From Pseudomonas proteolytica (GTDB lineage: Bacteria > Pseudomonadota > Gammaproteobacteria > Pseudomonadales > Pseudomonadaceae): DNA of 64,000 bases. This document shows, piece by piece, positions 47,823 through 56,210 of the stretch. Both the position numbers and the translations under genes were made by a program. The notes under the pieces are model-generated. The model saw nothing but the letters and a program-made list of their open reading frames with translations, was not told the origin of the DNA and ran no database searches. Location of the stretch: contig NZ_VFEV01000009.1 of assembly GCF_007858275.1 (NCBI RefSeq), positions 1 through 64,000 of the forward strand, written 5' to 3'. Each line of letters starts with the position of its first letter. The stretch's first letter is position 1.

Positions 47823-48665
47823 ATGAATCAATCGATGTTTATCGTCTGGCGCGAAAGCGTCGAGGCGTTGCTGGTGATCGGCATCCTCCAGGCCTGGATC
47901 AGCCAACAATCCGAGGGCTCGCGCCTGGGGCGTTTCCTGTGGGCCGGAGTGCTCCTGGGGCTGCTGTGTTCCGCCGGGTTGGCGGGCTTGATGCTGTGGG
48001 CCGGTGAAGCCATGAGCGGGCCCAGCGGTGAATGGTTCCAGGCCGGCATGACCCTGGTGGCAAGCCTGTTGATGGTGCAGATGGTGTTCTGGATGCACCG
48101 CCACGGGCCGGGCCTCAAGCACACTCTGCTACGGGACGCCGAGCAGCGTGCGACGCGCCAGGGCGGCCTCGGTGTGTTGTTGCTGGCGTTGTTGGCAGTC
48201 AGCCGCGAAGGCAGCGAGACCGTGGTGTTCCTGTATGGCGCCGGCGCCCAACTGCATGGCCCGGCATTGGGCCTGTTCGCCATTGGCGGGGGGCTGGGCC
48301 TGGTGTTGGCCGGGTTGACAGTGATGCTGCTGCGCAGCACGCAGCGGTTGATTTCGTGGTCGCGGTTTTTCGCCCTCAGTGAGGTGCTGTTGCTGCTTTT
48401 GGCGGCCTCCTTGCTGGTCGCTGCCGCAGAACGCATCGGCGGGCAACTGTTGGCGATGGACATGCCCGATTGGGTCTACACCCTGGTGGGCGAAGCCTGG
48501 TGGGACAGCAGCGCGCTGCTCAGTGACAGCCACGGCCTGGGCGCAGTGCTCGCCGGCTTTGCCGGGTACCGCGCAACGCCCAGCACGGTCACCCTGCTGG
48601 TTCTGGCCGGCTATTGGTTGCTGGTGGGCCAAGGGCTGTATCGCACCCGGCGAGCAGCGCTGTGA
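47823..48665 (+). CDS. ftrC: FTR1-type iron permease
   Basis: 280 residues from the ATG at 47823 (GGAG six bases upstream). Seven hydrophobic helices with the two REXXE iron-passage motifs of FTR1 proteins: RESVE (Arg10-Glu14) in the first helix and REGSE (Arg128-Glu132) in the fourth. It carries iron across the cytoplasmic membrane. Its last codons overlap the GTG start of the next gene. Confidence 0.94.
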   Translation: MNQSMFIVWRESVEALLVIGILQAWISQQSEGSRLGRFLWAGVLLGLLCSAGLAGLMLWAGEAMSGPSGEWFQAGMTLVASLLMVQMVFWMHRHGPGLKHTLLRDAEQRATRQGGLGVLLLALLAVSREGSETVVFLYGAGAQLHGPALGLFAIGGGLGLVLAGLTVMLLRSTQRLISWSRFFALSEVLLLLLAASLLVAAAERIGGQLLAMDMPDWVYTLVGEAWWDSSALLSDSHGLGAVLAGFAGYRATPSTVTLLVLAGYWLLVGQGLYRTRRAAL

Positions 48666-50023
48666 CCCCCCCCTGGCTGCAACGCCTGGGGGATGGCATG
48701 CGCCGCCACGCGCGGCTGATTCGCGGTATGCAATGGGCGGTGGTGCTGTTCTACGCGGGATTGCTGGTGCTACCCGCGCTGCTGCCGCTGCCCGCCAGCC
48801 AGGCGCGCTTGTTGGATAACCTGACGCTACTGGCACAGTTCCTGTTCTGGGGCGTGTGGTGGCCGTTCGTGGTGCTGTCCATCGTCGTGTTCGGCCGCGT
48901 GTGGTGCGGCGTGCTCTGCCCTGAAGGCTCGTTGAGCGAATGGGCCAGCCGCCATGGGCGCGGCCTGGGCATTCCGGGGTGGATCCGCTGGGGCGGTTGG
49001 CCCACCGTGGGTTTCTGCCTGACCACTCTCTACGGGCAATTGATCAGTGTGTACGACTACGCCCAGGCGGCCCTGCTGATCCTCGGCGGCTCGACCGTCG
49101 CCGCCGTGCTGGTGGGGCTGCTGTTTGTGCGCGGCAAACGGGTGTGGTGCCGCTACCTGTGCCCGGTCAGCGGTGTGTTCGCCCTGCTCGCGCGCCTGGC
49201 ACCCGTGCATTTCCAGGTTGATGAACAACGTTGGAAAGCCAACGACGGCCCACGGCTGCCCCTGCCCAACTGCGCGCCACTGCTGGACATCCGCCGCTTG
49301 CAAGGTGCCAGCGATTGCCACGCCTGTGGCCGCTGCAGCGGGCAACGCGGCGCGGTGCAGTTGATTGCGCGCTCGTGCAATAGCGAAATCCTCCAGGCCC
49401 CACGCAAACCCGCCTTGGCCTGGGATACGCGCTTGTTGTTGTTTGGCGTGATCGGCCTGGCGATGGGCGCCTTCCAGTGGACCGTCAGCCCGTGGTTCAT
49501 CACGTTCAAGCAAGCCCTGGCGCAATGGTTGGTGGAGCACGACTGGTTGTGGCCGTTGCAGGACAACGCGCCCTGGTGGCTGTTGACCCATTACCCCCAG
49601 GCCAACGACAGCTTCAGTTGGTTGGATGGGTTTTGTATCGTTGCGTACCTGGGTGCCAGCAGCCTGCTGATCGGCGGCGCATTGATGGGGCTGGTGCACC
49701 TCGCCGCACGACTGAGCGGTGAGCGTGCACGGTATTGGGCCCTGGCGCTGACCTTCACGCCCCTTGGCGGTGCAGGACTGTTCCTGGGGCTGTCGGCAAC
49801 CACCGTCAAGTTGTTGCGTTATGAAGGGTTGTTGCTCGACTGGGTACAGCCGGCACGCGGCGCGCTGCTGGTTGGGGCGATGGGCTGGTGTTTGTGGCTG
49901 GGGTGGAAACAGCTGGCCGACACACCACTGGCACGACACTGCGCCGCCTGGACTTGCCTGCTACTGGGCAATGGGCTGGTGGGGTACGGCTGGTGGCTAC
50001 AGTTCTGGGGTTGGAACCTCTAG
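48662..50023 (+). CDS. ftrD: polyferredoxin-like membrane protein
   Basis: 453 residues if translation begins at the GTG that overlaps the ftrC stop (GTGA); an ATG at 48698 (441 residues) is the alternative. Five or six transmembrane helices with NapH/RdxA-like CxxxCP motifs, CGVLCPEGS (about 82-86) and CRYLCPVSG, and a later CHACGRC. In FtrABCD this subunit shuttles electrons for iron reduction or oxidation at the permease. A hairpin lies right after the stop. Confidence 0.9.
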   Translation: MTPPWLQRLGDGMRRHARLIRGMQWAVVLFYAGLLVLPALLPLPASQARLLDNLTLLAQFLFWGVWWPFVVLSIVVFGRVWCGVLCPEGSLSEWASRHGRGLGIPGWIRWGGWPTVGFCLTTLYGQLISVYDYAQAALLILGGSTVAAVLVGLLFVRGKRVWCRYLCPVSGVFALLARLAPVHFQVDEQRWKANDGPRLPLPNCAPLLDIRRLQGASDCHACGRCSGQRGAVQLIARSCNSEILQAPRKPALAWDTRLLLFGVIGLAMGAFQWTVSPWFITFKQALAQWLVEHDWLWPLQDNAPWWLLTHYPQANDSFSWLDGFCIVAYLGASSLLIGGALMGLVHLAARLSGERARYWALALTFTPLGGAGLFLGLSATTVKLLRYEGLLLDWVQPARGALLVGAMGWCLWLGWKQLADTPLARHCAAWTCLLLGNGLVGYGWWLQFWGWNL

Positions 50024-50024
50024 G

Positions 50025-50054
50025 AGCCCGCTTGTCGCAGTGAGCGGGCTTATT
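50025..50054 (+). terminator. possible terminator of the ftr operon
   Basis: AGCCCGCT and AGCGGGCT form an eight-base stem around a ten-base loop, one base past the stop, followed by TATTGTGG. The T-run is weak, and the stem merges into the REPIN that starts at 50053. Confidence 0.4.
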
Positions 50055-50205
50055 GTGGCGAGCGGGCTTGCCCCGCGCTGGGCTGCGTAGCAGCCCCAAA
50101 ACCAGCCACCTCGGTATATCTGGCAGAACGGGGTGAGGCTATTGGGGCGGCTTCGCCGCCCAGCGCGGGGCAAGCCCGCTCGCCACAATAAGCCCGCTCG
50201 CCACA
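50053..50205. repeat. REPIN unit downstream of the ftr operon
   Basis: Left arm TGTGGCGAGCGGGCTTGCCC with GGGCTGCGTAGCAGCCCC, right arm GGGGCGGCTTCGCCGCCC with GGGGCAAGCCCGCTCGCCACA and a repeated CGCTCGCCACAAT. Middle identical in pattern to the units at 7.2-8.0 and 46.4 kb. Confidence 0.85.
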
Positions 50206-50223
50206 ATGGCCCATCTTGCGCGG

Positions 50224-51843
50224 TTAGACGCGGAACCTGGCAACCGTCAGGTGCAGTTCCCCAGCCATTTGCGCCAGTTCATGGCCTGCCGTATCGGTAT
50301 GCCGTGCGCCGAGCAAGACTTGCTCCGACAGATTGCGAATCCCCACCAGGTTGCGGTCCACCTCCCGCGCCACCAATGCTTGCTCTTCGGTGGCGCTGGC
50401 GATCATCAGGTTGCGTTCGTTGATCTGCGAGATCGACTGGGTAATCGCTTCCAGGGCCTGGCCCGAACGCTCGGCCACGCTCAAGGTAGCCTGTACCAAA
50501 TCACTGCTGCCCTGCATCGCGGTCACAGCTTGTTCGGTGTCCAGGCGGATATTGCCGATCATCTGCTCGATTTCCTGGGTCGAGGCCTGGGTGCGATGGG
50601 CCAGGGCCCGCACCTCATCGGCCACCACGGCAAACCCGCGCCCGGCATCCCCGGCCCGTGCCGCCTCGATGGCCGCGTTGAGGGCCAGCAGGTTGGTCTG
50701 GTCGGCAATACTGCGGATCACCTCCAGCACGCCGCTGATGTCCTGCACCCGCCCGGCCAGTTGCTGGATGCGCACCGAGGTGCCACTGACGCCCTCTGCC
50801 AGGGTGTTGATGGACGCGACGGTTTCTTGCACCTGATCGCGCCCCAGTTGGGCCGTCTGCGCCGATAACCGCGAAGCTTCACTGGTGCTCACTGCATTGC
50901 GCGCCACTTCATCTACCGCCGCCGTCATCTCATTGACCGCCGTGGCGGCCTGTTCGATCTCCATGCCTTGCAGTTGCAAGCTGCTGCTGGTCTGGCTGCT
51001 GACCGCGCTCAACTCCTCGGAAGAACTGGCCACGCGGTCCACCGACGTGGCGATCTGGCGCACCATTTCATTGAGGTTGTCCTGCATCTGTTGCATGTTT
51101 TTCATCACGCTGCCGTCGGCGCTGCCCGCCGTTGGCACTTCGGTAGTCAGGTCGCCCTGGGCAATCTGGCTCAATACCCGCGCGGCCTCGTCGGGCTCGC
51201 CGCCCAGGGGCCGGGTCACGCTGCGGGTGACAATCACCCCCGCCGCCACCACCAGGGCCACGCACAGCAGGAACAGCCCCAGCATGTTGCGCCGCGCCTC
51301 GCTGTACAGGGTCTGCGCTGCGCGCTCGCGCTCGGTAAAGATCTGCCCCTGCAAGGCCATCATCGCCTCCAGGCTCTTGAATACGGCCTGCTCGGCGGGT
51401 TGCACATTCTGCTTGAGCTGCGCCACACCCTCGGCATGGGCGCCCTGGCGGATAAGTGCCTGCACCTGGGTAAAGGCGCCCACATAGGCTTCGCGACGCT
51501 GCTTCAGGTCGGCATAGGCCGCCTGGCCCGCAGGTGTGTTGAACAGCGGCTCCAGTTGGGTGAAGGCATCGGTAATGCGTTGGCGGGTGGTACCAATGGC
51601 CTGTTGTGCGGCCTGGTTGTCCTCATCGATCAGCAAGTCGCGGGTATTACGGCCGTTGTCGCGCACACCGGTGGCAATCACCATGATCGGCGCGATTTTC
51701 GGCCAGTCCTGCTGCACGATCAGTTCCGATTGTTCCTTGAGGGTGCCCAGGTCGTGCAAGGCGTAGAGCTCCATGCCCGCCAGGGCCAAGGGGGCGATGG
51801 CAAAGCCGATCGCGATACGGCGAGCGGTGGTTAGTCGAGTCAT
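50224..51843 (-). CDS. methyl-accepting chemotaxis protein
   Basis: 539 residues from the ATG at 51843 (GGAG upstream; the frame is open a further 75 bases left). First transmembrane helix about 11-30, a periplasmic four-helix-bundle sensor (about 31-190, with the [14 protein letters not shown] motif of 4HB_MCP), second helix about 187-207, HAMP and a signalling hairpin with the hallmark [35 protein letters not shown] in pieces. There is no C-terminal CheR pentapeptide. Ligand unknown. Confidence 0.94.
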   Translation of the reverse strand: MTRLTTARRIAIGFAIAPLALAGMELYALHDLGTLKEQSELIVQQDWPKIAPIMVIATGVRDNGRNTRDLLIDEDNQAAQQAIGTTRQRITDAFTQLEPLFNTPAGQAAYADLKQRREAYVGAFTQVQALIRQGAHAEGVAQLKQNVQPAEQAVFKSLEAMMALQGQIFTERERAAQTLYSEARRNMLGLFLLCVALVVAAGVIVTRSVTRPLGGEPDEAARVLSQIAQGDLTTEVPTAGSADGSVMKNMQQMQDNLNEMVRQIATSVDRVASSSEELSAVSSQTSSSLQLQGMEIEQAATAVNEMTAAVDEVARNAVSTSEASRLSAQTAQLGRDQVQETVASINTLAEGVSGTSVRIQQLAGRVQDISGVLEVIRSIADQTNLLALNAAIEAARAGDAGRGFAVVADEVRALAHRTQASTQEIEQMIGNIRLDTEQAVTAMQGSSDLVQATLSVAERSGQALEAITQSISQINERNLMIASATEEQALVAREVDRNLVGIRNLSEQVLLGARHTDTAGHELAQMAGELHLTVARFRV

Positions 51844-51942
51844 GTCATAAGCTCCCTGATGAATACCTGCCCCCAGGGGGCAGCATCTTTGATAATCCGG
51901 TGGGAGTTCAATCGCCACGCTTGAAAGGGCTCCGCGAAGGGA

Positions 51943-52638
51943 TCAACCCCGTAAAACAAATGCCGGGAACAGTGCCCGCATTTTCTCCCATAGTTCAGGC
52001 AGCAAGGCCTGTGCCGAAACGCTCGGCAATTGCTCATCGAGCATGCGCGCGGTGCGCACCAGCTGTACGGCGAAGCGCTTGACTCCCCGCTCTTGCAAAC
52101 GCTGGGCCAGCAGCAGCAGGCGCTGCGGGTCGATCAGGTGCCAATGCACGGTGGTGCGGCATTCGTAGTCCACATCGCTGTGCAGCAGCAGGTCGAGGCT
52201 GCGCCAATTGGCGGTGCCGCTGCCCTTGACCTGGGTGATCAACTGGCAGTCCTCGGCCAGGGCCTTGACGTCGAAGCCAACCCAATCGGCATGGGCCAGG
52301 GCATTGGCGAACGCCGCAGGCTTGATCCCGGCACTGTGCAGGCCGATGCGAAAGCCCATCTTGCGCACTTCGTCCATGGCTGCCGGCAGGCCTTCCTGCA
52401 GGGTCGGTTCACCACCGCTGAACACCACGGCATCCAGCAGGTCCTGGCGCCGTTGCAGAAACAGCAAAACCCGGCGCCAATCCACCTCATCGCTACCGCG
52501 AGGGGGGATCAGGTCCGGGTTATGGCAGTACCGACAACGCCAGGCACAGCCCTGGCAAAACAGCACGCAGGCGAGCATGCCGGGGTAGTCGAGGGTGGTC
52601 AGGGGCACGAGGCCCCCGACCCGTAGTGCTCGACTCAT
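51943..52638 (-). CDS. nrdG: anaerobic ribonucleotide reductase activating protein
   Basis: 231 residues. Radical SAM enzyme with Cys31, Cys35, Cys38 (CAWRCRYC) binding the 4Fe-4S cluster and a VFSGGEPTLQ motif. It makes the glycyl radical on NrdD under anaerobic conditions. The ATG overlaps the TGA of the small glycyl-radical gene as ATGA (52635-52638), so the two are translationally coupled. The C-terminus is longer than in E. coli NrdG (154 residues), as in the pyruvate-formate-lyase-activase-like Pseudomonas type. Confidence 0.93.
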   Translation of the reverse strand: MSRALRVGGLVPLTTLDYPGMLACVLFCQGCAWRCRYCHNPDLIPPRGSDEVDWRRVLLFLQRRQDLLDAVVFSGGEPTLQEGLPAAMDEVRKMGFRIGLHSAGIKPAAFANALAHADWVGFDVKALAEDCQLITQVKGSGTANWRSLDLLLHSDVDYECRTTVHWHLIDPQRLLLLAQRLQERGVKRFAVQLVRTARMLDEQLPSVSAQALLPELWEKMRALFPAFVLRG

Positions 52639-52790
52639 TGGCGCCCGGCCGCCGCCGCACTTTCGGTAAAGTGCGCGCGCTCACGGTGCTCCGATTGTTT
52701 GCCGGGGTTAAAGGCCGAAACCGGTCGGTGGTAGCCCATGACACGGGTCCAGACTTCACAGCGTTGGCGTTGTGGCTGGGTGGTTTGCAT
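52635..52790 (-). CDS. separate glycyl-radical segment of anaerobic ribonucleotide reductase
   Basis: 51 residues with a strong AAGGAG site eight bases before the ATG at 52790. It carries the C-terminal NrdD signature CEVWTRVMGYHRPVSAFN and GKQSEHRER, with the radical glycine probably Gly19 (RVMGY). The preceding large gene lacks this part: its 666 residues stop just after the zinc-binding Cys motif, and 666 + 51 is close to the 712 of E. coli NrdD. So this looks like the glycyl-radical end of NrdD encoded as its own gene, coupled to nrdG by the ATGA overlap. Whether it assembles with NrdD or the pair is a broken remnant is not settled by sequence. Confidence 0.8.
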   Translation of the reverse strand: MQTTQPQRQRCEVWTRVMGYHRPVSAFNPGKQSEHRERAHFTESAAAAGRQ

Positions 52791-52832
52791 GGTGAATCTC
52801 CTTGGGGTTGGAAAACGGTTAGCACCTTGCTC

Positions 52833-52932
52833 TGTAGGAGCGAGCTTGCTCGCGAAGAACGTCAACGATCACGCGTGCTGCCTGGTTAAACGCGGTGTCC
52901 TTGAGTGCTTCGCGAGCAAGCTCGCTCCTACA
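52833..52932. repeat. REP doublet between nrdD and the glycyl-radical gene
   Basis: Two 25-base arms, TGTAGGAGCGAGCTTGCTCG and on, and the exact reverse complement ending CGAGCAAGCTCGCTCCTACA, separated by 50 bases. The outer edge of the arm supplies the final TTG TAG of nrdD on the minus strand. Confidence 0.9.
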
Positions 52933-54928
52933 AGGTGGCGTTAAGGGCCAGGACCTCGTCGCACTTGGGGCAGAATTCATGTTCGCCCGCCAGGTAGCCG
53001 TGCACCGGGCAGATGGAGAACGTCGGCGTCACCGTCAGGTACGGCAGGCGGAAACGCCCCAGGGCCTTGCGCACCAGCTGCTTGCAGGCCTGGGCCGAGG
53101 AAATCTGCTCGGCCATATACAGGTGCAGCACGGTGCCGCCGGTGTATTTGCATTGCAGTTCGTCTTGCAGCTCCAGGGCTTCGAATGGGTCTTCGGTGAA
53201 GCCCACCGGCAACTGCGAAGAGTTGGTGTAATACGGCGCGCCAAAGCTGCCGGCCTGGAGGATCGCGGGGAAACGCTTGAGGTCTTCCTTGGCAAAGCGG
53301 TAGGTGGTGCCTTCGGCCGGCGTGGCCTCCAGGTTGTAGAGGTGGCCGGTGTCTTCCTGAAAGCGCAGCAACGTGGCGCGCACATGGTCCAGCACCTGCA
53401 GCGCAAACTCGCGACCGCGGGCGGTATGGGTGCCCTCCTCGTCGCCAGTGAAGTTGCGCAGCATCTCGTGCATGCCATTCAGGCCGATGGTTGAGAAGTG
53501 ATTGCGCAAGGTCCCCAGGTAGCGCTTGGTGTAGGGGTACAGGCCGGCGTCCATATGGTGCTGGATCACCTTGCGCTTAACCTCCAGGCTCTCCATCGCC
53601 AGCTCCATCAGGTGGTCCAGGCGTTGCAGCAGGCCGCTGGTGTCGCCCTTGAACAGGTAGCCCAGGCGGGCGCAGTTGATCGTCACCACCCCCAATGAGC
53701 CGGTCTGCTCCGCCGAACCGAACAACCCGCCGCCACGCTTGAGCAACTCGCGCACATCCAGCTGCAAGCGGCAGCACATCGAGCGCACCTGGTTGGGCTG
53801 CATATCGGAGTTGAGGAAGTTCTGGAAGTACGGCAGGCCGTAGCGCGCGGTCATCTCGAACAGGCGGTCGGCGTTTTCGCTGTCCCACGGGAAGTCATGG
53901 GTGATGTTGTAGGTGGGGATCGGGAAGGTAAACACCCGGCCCTTGGCGTCGCCGGCCTGCATCACTTCGATATAGGCGCGGTTGATCAGCTCCATCTCCG
54001 CTTGCAGGTCACCGTAGGCAAATGGCATTTCTTCGCCGCCGATAATCGGGATCTGCTCGCGCAGGTCTTCCGGGCAGACCCAGTCGAATGTCAGGTTGGT
54101 AAACGGCGTTTGCGTGCCCCAGCGCGAGGGCACGTTGAGGTTGTAGATAAACTCCTGCACTGCCTGGCGAATCTCGGGGAACGTCAGTTGGTCCTTGCGC
54201 ACAAAGGGCGCCAGGTAGGTGTCGAACGAGCTGAAAGCCTGGGCACCGGCCCACTCGTTCTGCAGGGTGCCGAGGAAGTTGACCATCTGCCCCAAGGCAC
54301 TGCCCAGGTGCTTGGGCGGCCCGGCTTCGACGCGGCCGGGCACGCCATTGAGGCCTTCGTGCAGCAGCGTGCGCAGGGACCAGCCGGCGCAGTAGCCGGC
54401 GAGCATGTCCAGGTCATGGATATGCAAGTCCGCCTCGCGATGGGCCTGGCCGATCTCCTGGCTATAGACCTCGTCCAGCCAATAATTGGCGGTGACCTTG
54501 CCCGACACGTTGAGCACCAGCCCACCCAGGGAGTAACCCTGGTTGGCGTTGGCCTGCACACGCCAGTCTTCACGGTCGAGGTACTCGTTCATCGAGGTGG
54601 CGACTTCCACCAGGGTCTTGCGATCCCGGCGCAGGCGCCCGTGCTGCTCGCGATAGACGATATAGGCACGCATCGCCAAAAAGTACCCGGCGTCCATCAA
54701 CACCCGCTCGACACTGTCCTGGATCTGCTCCACATCCAGGCGGGTAATCCCGCGTAGACGGGCGAGCACTGCCCCTAACAACAGATCGACTTCGGCGTCC
54801 TGATACTCACCGGTGGCGTTACCCGCGGCGATCATCGCCTGGCGGATTTTCTCGGCGTCAAAGGCTACGAGGGTGCCATCGCGCTTGTGTAGGCGGGTAC
54901 TGACCAGCGGGCTTGAGGTGATCTGCAT
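52928..54928 (-). CDS. nrdD: anaerobic ribonucleoside-triphosphate reductase, large segment
   Basis: 666 residues. N-terminal ATP cone (about 10-100: VSTRLHKRDGTLVAFDAEKIRQAMIAAG) for allosteric control, then the 10-stranded barrel (NRDD family) and a zinc-finger-like end, CPVHGY...CPKC (Cys640, Cys653, Cys656). Its TAG stop (52930-52928) lies inside a REP arm, and the glycyl-radical motif RVxGY is absent; it is in the separate 51-codon gene. Reduces NTPs to dNTPs without oxygen with formate as reductant. The start at 54928 has GGAG six bases upstream, and an FNR/Anr-like site lies about 93 bases before it. Confidence 0.9.
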   Translation of the reverse strand: MQITSSPLVSTRLHKRDGTLVAFDAEKIRQAMIAAGNATGEYQDAEVDLLLGAVLARLRGITRLDVEQIQDSVERVLMDAGYFLAMRAYIVYREQHGRLRRDRKTLVEVATSMNEYLDREDWRVQANANQGYSLGGLVLNVSGKVTANYWLDEVYSQEIGQAHREADLHIHDLDMLAGYCAGWSLRTLLHEGLNGVPGRVEAGPPKHLGSALGQMVNFLGTLQNEWAGAQAFSSFDTYLAPFVRKDQLTFPEIRQAVQEFIYNLNVPSRWGTQTPFTNLTFDWVCPEDLREQIPIIGGEEMPFAYGDLQAEMELINRAYIEVMQAGDAKGRVFTFPIPTYNITHDFPWDSENADRLFEMTARYGLPYFQNFLNSDMQPNQVRSMCCRLQLDVRELLKRGGGLFGSAEQTGSLGVVTINCARLGYLFKGDTSGLLQRLDHLMELAMESLEVKRKVIQHHMDAGLYPYTKRYLGTLRNHFSTIGLNGMHEMLRNFTGDEEGTHTARGREFALQVLDHVRATLLRFQEDTGHLYNLEATPAEGTTYRFAKEDLKRFPAILQAGSFGAPYYTNSSQLPVGFTEDPFEALELQDELQCKYTGGTVLHLYMAEQISSAQACKQLVRKALGRFRLPYLTVTPTFSICPVHGYLAGEHEFCPKCDEVLALNATL

Positions 54929-54940
54929 GGGGGCTCCAAA

Positions 54941-54976
54941 ACACTACATATAGATTTAATAGTTCGTATAGACACA
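54941..54976. promoter_or_regulatory. possible NrdR-type repeats in the nrdD leader
   Basis: ACACTACATATAGATT and, in the other direction, TGTGTCTATACGAACT resemble the ACACWATATMTWGTGT NrdR box, 20 bases apart. The spacing departs from the usual 31-32, so this is a weak call. Confidence 0.3.
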
Positions 54977-55014
54977 AGATGCAGTGATGGTACGCAGTGA
55001 AAGGTGGGTTGCAA

Positions 55015-55028
55015 TTGATCAGGGTCAA
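55015..55028. promoter_or_regulatory. FNR/Anr-like site upstream of nrdD
   Basis: TTGAT-CAGG-GTCAA differs from the TTGAT-N4-ATCAA Anr box at one base. It is about 93 bases before the nrdD ATG and overlaps the stop codon of the upstream nuclease gene. Anaerobic activation of nrdD by Anr is known in P. aeruginosa. Confidence 0.6.
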
Positions 55029-56077
55029 GTTTGCGCAGAGGTATCGTCACGGGCCAGTTCACGTTCAATCTGTTCGATGCTGGGTAAGCTGGTTTGGAGT
55101 TCTGCCGGGAGGGCGCCGACCAACTGGTACTCCGCCACCCCGATGGGTCGAGCGCTGTCACGCAAGGCATATTCAGCCACTATCTTGTTTTTGCTTTTGC
55201 ACAGCAGCAAACCAATGGTGGGGCTGTCTTGCGGGTGCTTGAGTTGGGCGTCCACCGCTGCGAGGTAAAAACCCAACTGCCCCAGATGCTCTGGCTTGAA
55301 CTTGCCGGCCTTGAGCTCAATAGCGACGTAACAGCGCAGTTTCAGGTGATAAAACAGCAGGTCGATGAAGAACTCCTCGCCGCCCACATCCAGCAGGACC
55401 TGCTTGCCGACAAAAGCAAAGCCTGCCCCCAACTCCAGCAAAAAGTCGGTGACATGCCTGATCAGAGCGCTTTCGATCTCACGCTCCTGCGCGTCCAGGG
55501 TCAGCCCCAGAAAATCGAAACGATAGGGATCTTTCAGCGACTCGCGGGCCAAGTCCGACTGGGGCTTGGGCAGCAGGGTTTCGAAGTTGCTGACAGCATT
55601 GCCACTGCGCTCCAGCAAACGGGTCTCGATCTGCATGACCAGAATGTTGCGTGACCAGTTGTGTTCAATGGCTTGGGCGGCGTACCAGCGGCGGGTTTCG
55701 GGGCCGGGCAGTTTATCGAGCAGTGCTATTTGGTGATACCAAGGCAATTGTGCAAGCACCGCTTGCACAAACTCAGGTTCCGGCCAAGCCTCGGCAAATG
55801 CGCGCATGTACTTGAGGTTACGCGGCGAAAAACCTTTCATATCAGGAAAAGCTGAACGCAAATCCTGCGCCAGGCGCTCAATGACTTTTGCTCCCCACCC
55901 TTGCTGCGCCTGGCGGGTCAAGATGTCCTGGCCAATCTGCCAGTACAGCAGCACAAGCTCACGGTTTACTGCCAGCGATGCACGCTGCTGGGCAGAGTGA
56001 ATACGGTTTTTCAGCTCCTTCAACCAGTCGCCATATCCCTCAGGAGGTGTAGTGAGGCCCTCAGCGGATCGATTCAT
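55025..56077 (-). CDS. YhcG/DUF1016-type PDDEXK nuclease
   Basis: 350 residues from the ATG at 56077, with AAGGAA six bases upstream. N-terminal DUF1016 domain (about 15-180: YGDWLKELKNRIHSAQQRASLAVNRELVLLYWQIG and LPWYHQIALLDKL). The C-terminal PDDEXK nuclease core has Asp239 (FFIDLLFYH) and Glu254-Leu-Lys256 (VAIELKAGKF). Family members are widespread, sometimes next to restriction or toxin genes, and have been linked to DNA or RNA degradation; the role here is unknown. It sits inside the anaerobic gene block between moaA and nrdD on the same strand. Confidence 0.88.
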   Translation of the reverse strand: MNRSAEGLTTPPEGYGDWLKELKNRIHSAQQRASLAVNRELVLLYWQIGQDILTRQAQQGWGAKVIERLAQDLRSAFPDMKGFSPRNLKYMRAFAEAWPEPEFVQAVLAQLPWYHQIALLDKLPGPETRRWYAAQAIEHNWSRNILVMQIETRLLERSGNAVSNFETLLPKPQSDLARESLKDPYRFDFLGLTLDAQEREIESALIRHVTDFLLELGAGFAFVGKQVLLDVGGEEFFIDLLFYHLKLRCYVAIELKAGKFKPEHLGQLGFYLAAVDAQLKHPQDSPTIGLLLCKSKNKIVAEYALRDSARPIGVAEYQLVGALPAELQTSLPSIEQIERELARDDTSAQT

Positions 56078-56210
56078 TCCGGGTTCCTTGTCGATATTGC
56101 CCGTTGTAGAAACCAGCAATGGTAACGACGGAAAAACGCCACGCGGGCCAGCGGAATGCCCTTGATACAAAACAACGGGAACTACTGTTCGACAGGGTTC
56201 CAGCACCTCC

